Origin: Syntrophaceae bacterium
GTDB taxonomy: Bacteria; Desulfobacterota; Syntrophia; Syntrophales; UBA5619
DNA length: 6,539 bases
Reading direction: 5' to 3'
NCBI GenBank assembly: GCA_919902745.1
Contig: CAKKRN010000228.1
Span: 1 to 6,539 of the forward strand
The translations under genes and the position numbers were made by a program. A model generated the notes under the pieces. The model searched no databases, had not been told where the DNA came from, and saw only the letters and a list, made by a program, of their open reading frames with translations. Below, in pieces: positions 1 through 5,630 of this stretch. Numbering within the stretch: the first letter of the stretch is position 1; each line of letters begins with the position of its first letter.

Positions 1-1
1 G

Positions 2-280
2 TATATAAAAGGAAGATCAGAACAACCATATAGGTGGGGAGTGACTGCCAATGTCATTGATAGACTGCAAGCCCAACCTCAAAAATGGTTCGTTATTCTC
101 TTATTTTCATCGCACGAAACAGGATATCTGCTTAATTCACAGGACGTAAAGTATTATATTCAGAGTGTCTGGCCTCGCGGAAGAGATGGAGACTATAAAC
201 CAGCAACGGGTTCATATCTATTCAGGAACTCAGCGCTTCATACAATAAAAGATTTTATGGAAATAATAAATACCGTATAA
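2..280 (+). CDS. C-terminal part of an unrecognised protein (5' end outside the window)
   Basis: The frame that stops with TAA at 278-280 is open back to the left edge without a stop, so this is probably the last 92 residues of a longer protein. A GTG at 41 could be a start, but the purine-rich stretch before it (AGGTGGGGA, 32-40) directly abuts it, which is too close for a good ribosome binding site. The residues upstream (EQPYRWG) also look like normal protein. The visible part is soluble-looking, with a hydrophobic strand (WFVILLF) followed by aromatic and charged segments, and has no transmembrane helix or Cys motif. I do not recognise the family. The AT-rich codon use differs from the GC-rich genes further right, which suits an accessory or transferred gene. 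That it is coding is fairly likely; function is unknown. Confidence 0.55.
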   Translation, partial: YIKGRSEQPYRWGVTANVIDRLQAQPQKWFVILLFSSHETGYLLNSQDVKYYIQSVWPRGRDGDYKPATGSYLFRNSALHTIKDFMEIINTV

Positions 281-300
281 CAGCCACTACAACGGAGCGC

Positions 301-321
301 TAAAGCTTCAAGTGAGCTTTA
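301..321 (+). repeat. Short perfect hairpin between the two left-end genes
   Basis: TAAAGCT (301-307) and AGCTTTA (315-321) form a perfect 7-bp stem with a 7-base loop, 20 bases after the stop of the upstream gene. No T-run follows on the plus strand (TGTCGGGGG comes next), so it is a poor intrinsic terminator. It may be a processing or attenuation structure, or chance. Confidence 0.35.
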
Positions 322-373
322 TGTCGGGGGTACAAATACCATGGAAACAAAAAACGTTACGCAAGAGGCATAT

Positions 374-685
374 ATGAAAAGATATTTAGTTGTATTAGTC
401 GCCATACTATCGCTTGCTGGTTGTTTTCATGGAGAATTAATTACTCGTGTTCAACCAGATATGGCTATTGAGGAAGTAAAAGCCATCATGGGACCTCAGG
501 AAGGATATAGAAAAATTGGAGATTACGAAGTTTATAGCTATTACAATAAGCTTATTTCTGGATGGGCTTGGAATCGAGCTGACTACCATTATGTAGTTAA
601 AGACGGTAAAGTCATTCAATATGGCGCTGGGGAAATACGACAGAACCAAAATACTGGTGTTGTGTTCATTATACCTCTAAAATGA
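374..685 (+). CDS. Small outer-membrane-type lipoprotein, SmpA/BamE-like fold
   Basis: This 103-residue protein begins with a lipoprotein signal peptide: two basic residues, a hydrophobic stretch of leucine, valine and isoleucine, and the lipobox LAGC with the lipidated Cys at residue 17. Residue +2 is Phe rather than Asp, which under the E. coli Lol rule predicts outer-membrane sorting. After it, VQPDMAIEEVKAIMG (27-41) resembles the helix-turn of SmpA/OmlA/BamE-type domains, and the following residues (about 45-85) alternate aromatic and polar residues as expected for the beta strands. I chose ATG 374 because AAGAGG (363-368) lies 5 bases upstream and the signal peptide starts exactly there. 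An upstream ATG at 341 would add 11 residues in front of it. A role in envelope assembly is only suggested by the fold. It is short for a BamE and carries no gene-specific marker, so it may be an unrelated lipoprotein of similar fold. Codon use is AT-rich. Confidence 0.7.
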   Translation: MKRYLVVLVAILSLAGCFHGELITRVQPDMAIEEVKAIMGPQEGYRKIGDYEVYSYYNKLISGWAWNRADYHYVVKDGKVIQYGAGEIRQNQNTGVVFIIPLK

Positions 686-933
686 AACGAGAGGATTTTT
701 TCAATAATAGAGAAGACAATCCTACAGACTGTTACGGATGCTTACCGTTACTCTCGTTCGATCCGTAATCCTCGGTCTTGATGAATGAATCCGGCTGCGC
801 AGTTGTAGATACCGTTCATTTTGGCCAAATCGGCCTTACCCTTGATAAACTATCGCTGCTTACCAAGAGAAAGGTAGTTAAAATGTAAAAAATCTCGCAG
901 CATAACCGAGCTTACGACATCTCCAGCAACCTC
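686..933. other. Gene-poor stretch with inverted repeats and short open frames
   Basis: No convincing gene lies here. It contains two perfect 8-bp inverted repeats that interleave. AACGAGAG (686-693) matches CTCTCGTT (751-758), and TTACGGAT (732-739) matches ATCCGTAA (761-768). Two short frames overlap on opposite strands: a plus-strand frame of 35 residues from ATG 781 to TAA 888 without a ribosome binding site, and a minus-strand frame open from 849 to the stop at 748. The plus frame continues beyond its stop for 18 more codons (889-942) to a TAA at 943-945. Either frame could be debris of a broken gene, or chance. The base composition changes from AT-rich to GC-rich at the right end of this stretch. 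Confidence 0.5.
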
Positions 934-955
934 GCCGGGGCCTAACCGCCCCGGC
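934..955 (+). terminator. GC-rich hairpin, possible terminator upstream of the TA pair
   Basis: GCCGGGGC (934-941) and GCCCCGGC (948-955) form a perfect 8-bp GC stem with a 6-base loop, followed on the plus strand by CTTATTG. The T-run is weak, so efficiency as an intrinsic terminator is uncertain. On the minus strand there is no T-run at all. If active, it would insulate the toxin-antitoxin genes from transcription coming from the left. A TAA stop (943-945) of a short open frame lies in the loop, as is seen where a terminator closely follows a gene. Confidence 0.45.
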
Positions 956-986
956 CTTATTGACGGAAGCGGGGGGGGATTTGTCC

Positions 987-1012
987 TTGACAGGCATTAA
1001 CATATTTGTTAA
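987..1012 (+). promoter_or_regulatory. Candidate TA promoter -35 box plus operator palindrome
   Basis: A perfect sigma70-type -35 box TTGACA lies at 987-992. No good -10 is visible at the standard distance: the best matches (around 1007-1013) are weak and spaced only 14-15 bases away. Just downstream of the -35, TTAACA (997-1002) and TGTTAA (1007-1012) form a perfect 6-bp inverted repeat with a 4-base AT-rich spacer. This lies 11 bases before the toxin start. Its position inside the promoter and its 16-base dyad fit an operator bound by the HTH antitoxin dimer, as is known for HigA/Xre-type antitoxins that repress their own operons. That this antitoxin binds it is inferred. Confidence 0.5.
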
Positions 1013-1022
1013 GCGGTGATTC

Positions 1023-1361
1023 ATGACGTGGGCGATCGAATACTATAGTGAGAAGGTTCAGCGGGACATCATGGCTTTGCCGAAAGGAATTCAGGGGCGT
1101 TATATCCACATGGCGAAGCGAATGACGGAGTATGGTCCCAACCTGAAAGAGCCGCATACCAAGGCGCTCGGTGACGGCCTCTTTGAGATGAGAATGAAAA
1201 GCAAAGAAGGGATTGCCCGTGTGATGTATTGCGCGGTTCTTGGAAGGCGGATCGTGATGCTGCGCGGATTCATCAAGAAGTCCCCGCAAACGCCGCCGAA
1301 CGAACTGGAAACAGCACGCAAGCGCATGAAGGAGGTTGTGATAAGATATGCTGACGCATGA
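1023..1361 (+). CDS. higB: HigB-type toxin, RelE/ParE superfamily (phage Gp49-like)
   Basis: This 112-residue basic protein has the layout of HigB/Gp49-like toxins, small RelE-fold endoribonucleases that cut mRNA on the ribosome in characterised members. The visible family features are an N-terminal helix region (to about 35), the LGDGLFEMRMK strand (49-59), the central basic strand with Arg66, the strand RIVMLRGFIKK (76-86), and the C-terminal helix with TPPNELETARKRM (90-102). The phrase GFIKK...TPP...E...A+KR is typical of this group. The ATG at 1023 is preceded by GGTGA (1015-1019) at short spacing, so translation initiation may be moderate. The gene precedes its antitoxin, the usual order for higBA, and overlaps it by 14 bases. 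The catalytic residues cannot be assigned with certainty from sequence alone. Length is normal and no damage is visible, so it is probably an intact toxin. Confidence 0.85.
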   Translation: MTWAIEYYSEKVQRDIMALPKGIQGRYIHMAKRMTEYGPNLKEPHTKALGDGLFEMRMKSKEGIARVMYCAVLGRRIVMLRGFIKKSPQTPPNELETARKRMKEVVIRYADA

Positions 1362-1647
1362 TGAAATGATTGAAAAAATGCTTTCCGATCCCGCAGTAAA
1401 GGCCGCATACGACGACTTGGAAGATGAATTCGCCCTTTTTGATGAGGTGCTCAAGGCCCGCAAACGAACTGGGCTCACCCAGGCGGAAATAGCCGCCCGG
1501 ATGGGAACGAAAGCGCCTGCCGTGGCCCGGCTCGAGTCCGGCGGAGGAAGCAAACGTCATTCCCCGTCCATCGCCACGTTGCGCCGGTATGCCGAAGCGG
1601 TAGGGTGCAAGCTAAAAATCGAGCTGGTTCCGATACAGCACCCATGA
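1348..1647 (+). CDS. higA: HigA-type antitoxin, Xre/Cro HTH domain
   Basis: This 99-residue protein has an N-terminal acidic helical segment (residues 1-33, including YDDLEDEFALFDEV) followed by a helix-turn-helix of the Xre/Cro type (about 35-85). The recognition part reads LTQAEIAARMGTKAPAVARL (43-62), with the classic Q-AE-A-RMG-K...VARLE-G pattern. The last residues (KLKIELVPI) form a strand typical of HigA proteins encoded after a Gp49-like toxin. It should neutralise the upstream toxin and repress the shared promoter. The start is ATG 1348, inside the toxin gene. AAGGAGG (1329-1335) is a strong ribosome binding site but sits 12 bases upstream. In-frame ATGs at 1366 and 1378 are alternatives that would remove 6 or 10 residues. 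Overlap with the toxin suggests coupled translation. The next gene begins 23 bases after the stop. Confidence 0.87.
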   Translation: MLTHDEMIEKMLSDPAVKAAYDDLEDEFALFDEVLKARKRTGLTQAEIAARMGTKAPAVARLESGGGSKRHSPSIATLRRYAEAVGCKLKIELVPIQHP

Positions 1648-1658
1648 TAGATGAAAAC

Positions 1659-1664
1659 GGGAGG
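1659..1664 (+). promoter_or_regulatory. Ribosome binding site that fixes the nnrDE start
   Basis: GGGAGG (1659-1664) lies 6 bases before ATG 1671. This selects that ATG over the upstream in-frame ATGs at 1605 and 1644, which lie inside or at the end of the antitoxin gene and lack such a site. Confidence 0.75.
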
Positions 1665-1670
1665 TGGACA

Positions 1671-3245
1671 ATGAAGGTCGGCAGCGTCGGTGAGATGCGG
1701 GCGATGGACCGCCAGGCCATCGAGGGGTTGGGGATCCCCGAGGCGATCCTCATGGAGAACGCCGGACGGGCGGCTTTCGAGATCCTCTCCCGGGAGTGGG
1801 GGGTCGCCGGCAGGCGGTATCTGCTCTTCTGCGGGGCCGGAAACAACGGCGGCGACGGGCTGGTCGTGGCGCGACTTATCCTCTCGGGCGGCGGGACCCC
1901 CCGCGTCTTCCTCGTTGGAGACAGCTCGCAGTTCCGGGGAGCGGCAAAGACCAATTTTGCCATCCTCGCGAAGCTCCCGGTGGAGATGTCATCGGTTTCG
2001 GATGTTGAAGCCGTCCGGTCGGCGCTCCTCCACGCGGACGGGATCGTCGACGCCCTTTTCGGGACAGGTCTCGACCGCGACGTCGACGGTGTCTGCCGGG
2101 AGGTGATCGAACGGATCAATGCGGCCGGCCTGCCGGTTCTCAGCCTGGACATCCCTTCCGGCGTCCATGGCGATACGGGGGAAATTCTGGGGGTGGCCGT
2201 CCGGGCGGACCATACCGTCGCCTTCGGCCTTCCCAAGATCGGAAATATGCTCTACCCCGGCTACGGTCTCTGCGGCCGGCTCCATGTCAGCACCATCTCC
2301 TTTCCTCCGTCATTCTATAGCGATGAAGCCATTCCGGTCGAGACGAACGGCTTCATCCCGCTGCCGTCCCGCAAACCCGAAGCCCACAAGGGATCCGTGG
2401 GGGATGTTTTGTTCATCGCCGGCGCCTCCGGCTATTTCGGCGCCCCTTACTTCTCCGCCATGTCGTTGTTGAAGGCGGGCGGGGGGTATGCCCGCCTTGC
2501 CGCCCCCTGGTCAATGACCCCCTTCCTTGCCACGCGGGGGAGCGAGATTGTTTTTGTCCCCCAGGCGGAAACCACAGAGGGAAGCCTCTCGCTGAAGAAC
2601 AGAGAAGCCCTCCTTTCGCTGGCCGGACAGGTGGACATGGTCGTCATCGGTCCGGGCCTTTCGCTTGCGGATGAGACACAGCAACTCGTCCGGGAGCTGG
2701 CCGCCGGCATTGAAAAACCGCTTCTCGTCGACGGCGACGGCATCACCGCCCTAACAGGTCATCCGGAGATCATCCGGGGCCGCAGGGCGCCGACGATCCT
2801 GACTCCCCATCCGGGGGAGATGTCGCGCCTCACCGGGAAGTCGATTATGGAAATCGAAAAAAGACGGATCCCGATCCTCCGGAAGTGCTGCGCGGATCTG
2901 AAGGGGTGGATCGTCCTTAAAGGCGCCCACTCCCTGATCGGGACGCCGGAGGGGCGGGTCTTCATCAACCTGAGCGGGAATCCGGGGATGGCGACGGCGG
3001 GGGCGGGGGATGTCCTCACCGGGACGATCGCCGCCATGTACGGCCTCGGCCTCCCGCTGGAGGAGGCGGTGCGTAAAGGGGTGTTCCTCCACGGCCTCGC
3101 CGGGGATCTGGCCGCCGCGGACAAGGGGGAGGACGGGATCACGGCCCAGGATATTCTCAATTACCTCCCCTACGCGCTGAAACAGGACCGGGAAGGCCTC
3201 GACGAGACCCTGGCGGAGCGCTACGAAGGGCCGGCGATGGTCTGA
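1671..3245 (+). CDS. nnrDE: Bifunctional NAD(P)H-hydrate repair enzyme (epimerase + ADP/ATP-dependent dehydratase)
   Basis: This 524-residue protein repairs hydrated NADH and NADPH (NADHX, NADPHX). The N-terminal YjeF_N domain (about 1-215) epimerises the R form to the S form, and the C-terminal carbohydrate-kinase-like domain (about 235-505) dehydrates the S form using ADP in bacteria. Visible N-domain marks are GAGNNGGDG (55-63), VDALFGTGL (126-134), LDIPSG (159-164, containing the conserved Asp160) and AFGLPKIG (184-191). Visible C-domain marks are HKGSVGDVLFIAG (239-251), VIGPGL (325-330), LLVDGDG (351-357), LTPHPGEMSRL (377-387), and NPGMATAGAGDVLTG (437-451) with the catalytic Asp447 of this ribokinase-like fold. 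Both halves look complete and the length is normal for the bifunctional family. There is no signal peptide, so it acts in the cytosol. It follows the antitoxin at 23 bases without a visible terminator, so it may be co-transcribed with the TA pair. An own promoter within the antitoxin gene cannot be excluded. Confidence 0.95.
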   Translation: MKVGSVGEMRAMDRQAIEGLGIPEAILMENAGRAAFEILSREWGVAGRRYLLFCGAGNNGGDGLVVARLILSGGGTPRVFLVGDSSQFRGAAKTNFAILAKLPVEMSSVSDVEAVRSALLHADGIVDALFGTGLDRDVDGVCREVIERINAAGLPVLSLDIPSGVHGDTGEILGVAVRADHTVAFGLPKIGNMLYPGYGLCGRLHVSTISFPPSFYSDEAIPVETNGFIPLPSRKPEAHKGSVGDVLFIAGASGYFGAPYFSAMSLLKAGGGYARLAAPWSMTPFLATRGSEIVFVPQAETTEGSLSLKNREALLSLAGQVDMVVIGPGLSLADETQQLVRELAAGIEKPLLVDGDGITALTGHPEIIRGRRAPTILTPHPGEMSRLTGKSIMEIEKRRIPILRKCCADLKGWIVLKGAHSLIGTPEGRVFINLSGNPGMATAGAGDVLTGTIAAMYGLGLPLEEAVRKGVFLHGLAGDLAAADKGEDGITAQDILNYLPYALKQDREGLDETLAERYEGPAMV

Positions 3246-3369
3246 CTCCTGCGCCGGGTCCGGCAAAAGATAAACATCAGCAGGGGGGCTCACACCTCGC
3301 TTACCGCTTTTACAAGTCCGGAATGTTCGGTCTGGAATGGAAGTAGGGATTACCTGATCAACACGCGAA
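3246..3369. other. Spacer between convergent genes
   Basis: nnrDE (plus) and the VKOR-thioredoxin gene (minus) end facing each other across 140 bases. I see no open frame of note and no strong intrinsic terminator with a T-run for nnrDE here. The small GCCGGGTCCGGC palindrome (3253-3264) has only a 2-base loop. Confidence 0.5.
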
Positions 3370-3402
3370 GCGGCCCTCCGATCTCCTATTTCCGGAGGCC
3401 GC
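3370..3402 (-). terminator. Hairpin spanning the stop codon of the VKOR-thioredoxin gene
   Basis: On the minus strand GCGGCCTCCG pairs with CGGAGGGCCGC, a 10-bp GC-rich stem with one bulged base and a 12-base loop. The TAG stop of the VKOR fusion (3386-3388) lies in the loop. What follows on the minus strand is TTCGCGTG rather than a long T-run, so it would be a weak intrinsic terminator or a 3'-end stabilising structure. The gene's coding sequence forms half of the stem. Confidence 0.4.
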
Positions 3403-4312
3403 GGAGCCCCTTCTCGATCTCGTCCTTTCCGGTCAGCGTCTGTTTCCCCTGCGGACCGAGGATGACGCAGCTGGGTGTCGATCGGATCCGGTCCTCCTTG
3501 ATGTAATTTCCGAAGATTTTGAAGACGGGGGCCGTGTCGAACGGTTGGAGGGGAATCCCCTTTTTCTTCAGGAAAAGCTCCAGCGCCTCCTTCTCCGTGA
3601 TCTTCTTCCCCGCCGCCTCGAAGAGCGCCTCCCGGGCGGCGACCACCTGCGGGAAATCGTTCTTTGCGTTCAGCGCCGCGAGGAAATAACCGGCGAAGAG
3701 AACCGTTTCCCTATGGACCGGCGTGTCGATGAAGAGGACACGGATGAGGTTCTTCCCGACGAGCTCGCTGATGAGAGAGATCACCTCCGCCTCCTCGGCC
3801 GAGCAAGGTCCGCAGAAGTAGTCCGTATAGAGACGAACCTCAACCGCTCCCCTGCCGAAGGCGGGCATGACGGGCTCGGCGGCGTAGACGGGTGTCGCCG
3901 AGCCGGAGAAAAACAGCAGGAAGAAGAGGAGCCCGGCGGCGGCGGCCAGCGCGGCCAGCGCCTTCCGGTTTCGCTCGAAATTCACGGCTAAGGCCAGCAG
4001 GATCGTTGCCCCGAAAGCGAGGCAGTATGGGCAATAGACGCCGCTGTGCACCTGGTAGCCGATCAGGAAGATCTCCCCGCCCGCCCCGAAGGCGAGGAGC
4101 AGGAGGCAGAGAACGGGTTTTCGGGACCACGCGAGGAGCAGAACGATGACCATGTAGAAGATCCCGAGGTATTTGAGGTCGATCCCCAGGATATCGCCTT
4201 TCAGATAATTGCACGCGCCCAGGCAGAAGGCGTAGGCAAGGGCGATGGCGATGCCGGTCAGCGCGAGCAGGATGGTCAGGAAACGCCTCTTCCGGGAGAG
4301 AAACTTCTTCAT
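3386..4312 (-). CDS. VKOR-family disulfide oxidase fused to a DsbA/thioredoxin-like domain
   Basis: This 308-residue membrane protein should generate disulfides in the periplasm and pass electrons to quinone, doing the work of DsbB and DsbA in one chain. The N-terminal half (about 1-137) has five predicted membrane helices (roughly 11-29, 48-62, 66-88, 98-111, 117-137). Basic residues at 2-10 and 113-117 place those ends inside. A loop pair Cys30/Cys34 and the VKOR active-site motif CPYC (94-97) both fall on the periplasmic side. The C-terminal half (about 155-308) is a thioredoxin fold with FCGPC (166-170) and a cis-Pro motif STPS (278-281). The topology puts this domain in the periplasm. 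Oddities are the short CxxxC loop pair and the thioredoxin-like CGPC where DsbA-like partners often have CPxC. AGGAGGG (4326-4332) is the likely ribosome binding site although 13 bases from the ATG. No better start is available. Confidence 0.87.
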   Translation of the reverse strand: MKKFLSRKRRFLTILLALTGIAIALAYAFCLGACNYLKGDILGIDLKYLGIFYMVIVLLLAWSRKPVLCLLLLAFGAGGEIFLIGYQVHSGVYCPYCLAFGATILLALAVNFERNRKALAALAAAAGLLFFLLFFSGSATPVYAAEPVMPAFGRGAVEVRLYTDYFCGPCSAEEAEVISLISELVGKNLIRVLFIDTPVHRETVLFAGYFLAALNAKNDFPQVVAAREALFEAAGKKITEKEALELFLKKKGIPLQPFDTAPVFKIFGNYIKEDRIRSTPSCVILGPQGKQTLTGKDEIEKGLRGLRK

Positions 4313-4348
4313 GAAATTCTTAGAACCCTCCTTCCATTGAGAGGCGAT

Positions 4349-4378
4349 TTATTACCCTTTTCCGCCCGGCGGGGTCAA
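4349..4378 (-). promoter_or_regulatory. Candidate sigma70-type promoter of the VKOR-thioredoxin gene
   Basis: On the minus strand TTGACC (4373-4378) and TAATAA (4349-4354) are separated by 18 bases. The start site would fall near 4342, giving a leader of about 30 bases that contains the AGGAGGG site. This suggests the gene can be transcribed separately from the aminopeptidase gene, which ends 100 bases upstream. It is a match by eye only. Confidence 0.45.
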
Positions 4379-4412
4379 GGTTATTTTAGGTCCATCCTTC
4401 TTGGGCCGGCCG

Positions 4413-5630
4413 TCAGTGCCGGAAACATCCGTTTTCGTAGATCACGACCCTCTTCCCCGTCGTGAGGTGCGCCGTGACCGTTTTGGCCTCCGTGTTCACC
4501 AGGTCCCAGTGGAGGGCCGAGTCGTTGAAGCCCAACTTCCGCTTGAGCGTTCCGGTCATCGCGGCGGGATCGCCGGCGTAGGTGTCTGTGTAGGAGGCCC
4601 CGACGGCGATGTGGCAGTTTCCGTTCTCTCCGCCGAAGTTTTCGTCAAAGAGGGTGTCGGCCATGAATCGGTCGATCCGCGAGAAGCGCCGGTCGGTCAG
4701 CGAAAACTCGCCGATCCGTTTCGCACCCCTGTCTATCGCAAGCTGACGGACGGTGAACGCCTCGCCGGTCTCGGCGTGAATCTCGACGGCGTTCCCCCGG
4801 TGAAAGGTCAGTTTCACCCCCTCGATATAGTTGCCGCTCCGGTAGGAGGGGAGGTTCGCGTAGTAGGTCCCCTCGGCGCCGCGCCAGTCCGGGGAGACGA
4901 AGAGCTCGAAACTGGGGATGTTGTGGCCGGATACCCCCGACCATTTTCGCTGCGCGCCCGGCGTGATCCGGAGGTCGCAATGGGCGGATTCGATGTGGAA
5001 ATAGGCCGCCTTCAGCCCTCCCAGCCACTTCTTGATGGCGGTAGCATCGCGTCTGATTTCCTCCCATTTGCCGACCGGATCTTTGCGGTCCAGATAACAG
5101 GACCGGATGATCTGTTTCGCGTAAGCCTCCGGCGTTGTCCGGGCCTGCGCCGCAAGCTCCGCCGTCGGCAGCGTGCAGAGGGTCCAGCCGTAGACCCCCT
5201 CCTGCTCGCGCCGCTCGAGGATGTCGCGGAGCGGCTTGCGGGCGACCAGGACCTTGCCGATCCGGGCCGGGTCGACCTCTTTGAGATGGGTCAGCGAATC
5301 GGGTGCATGGAGGTAGATCCGCCCGTGGAGATTTCCGCAGAGTTCCTTCTCCCCCGGGGGGTGAAAAACGAGCTGGCGTCCGCCGGATTTTCCGAAGAAG
5401 GAACGTTCCATGCCGACGGTGAGACCCATCCGCTGGACCGGGTTCATCCCCGTGGCGATGATCTTCTCATAGAGGATTTCCGCGAGTCGCAGCGCGGCAC
5501 GATCATACTGGATCAGAATCACGTTTCCCTTCCGGAAGCGTCCCCGCCGGGCCGTCTTGAGACCCCAGAGCAGCACGTCGGCGTACCGCTCCAGGTATCG
5601 TTCATTCAACATTTCGACTGCCTTCGTCAT
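4413..5630 (-). CDS. M29-family metallo-aminopeptidase (AmpS/aminopeptidase T type)
   Basis: This 405-residue protein matches thermophilic-type M29 aminopeptidases, dimeric cytosolic enzymes that use two metal ions to remove N-terminal residues. The C-terminal metal-binding region is recognisable in order: Glu242 in PSFELFVSPD (239-248), Glu308 in RIGEFSLTD (305-313), the DENFGGENGNCH segment ending in His340, Tyr347, and HWDL (374-377) with His374 and Asp376. The 66-residue gap between the two Glu ligands and the H-x-D pair agree with what I know of the family. Length is typical. There is no signal peptide. The ATG shares an ATGA with the stop of the upstream DsbC-like gene and has no clear ribosome binding site of its own, which points to coupled translation. 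What it cleaves is unknown. Its place inside a disulfide-bond cluster is unexpected. The sequence diverges from classic members between the motifs, so substrate range cannot be inferred. Confidence 0.87.
   Translation of the reverse strand: MTKAVEMLNERYLERYADVLLWGLKTARRGRFRKGNVILIQYDRAALRLAEILYEKIIATGMNPVQRMGLTVGMERSFFGKSGGRQLVFHPPGEKELCGNLHGRIYLHAPDSLTHLKEVDPARIGKVLVARKPLRDILERREQEGVYGWTLCTLPTAELAAQARTTPEAYAKQIIRSCYLDRKDPVGKWEEIRRDATAIKKWLGGLKAAYFHIESAHCDLRITPGAQRKWSGVSGHNIPSFELFVSPDWRGAEGTYYANLPSYRSGNYIEGVKLTFHRGNAVEIHAETGEAFTVRQLAIDRGAKRIGEFSLTDRRFSRIDRFMADTLFDENFGGENGNCHIAVGASYTDTYAGDPAAMTGTLKRKLGFNDSALHWDLVNTEAKTVTAHLTTGKRVVIYENGCFRH

Noticed and set aside
278..360. Integron attC site after the first gene, suggested by AT-rich small ORFs and a hairpin following TAACAGCC
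   Set aside because: I could not find a matching GTTRRRY core with paired arms, and no second copy follows the lipoprotein gene.
957..1560. Minus-strand open frames across the toxin-antitoxin genes
   Set aside because: The plus strand carries recognisable HigB-like and Xre-type proteins with overlapping genes and a strong ribosome binding site; the antisense frames show no family features.
1605..1670. Upstream starts for nnrDE at 1605 or 1644
   Set aside because: Neither has a ribosome binding site and the first lies well inside the antitoxin gene. ATG 1671 has GGGAGG 6 bases ahead and gives the usual N-terminus of the family.
1475..3293. Several long frames on both strands inside nnrDE
   Set aside because: The nnrDE frame carries all motifs of both enzyme domains from end to end. 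The others are low-complexity Arg/Ser/Pro-rich translations typical of shadows in GC-rich DNA.
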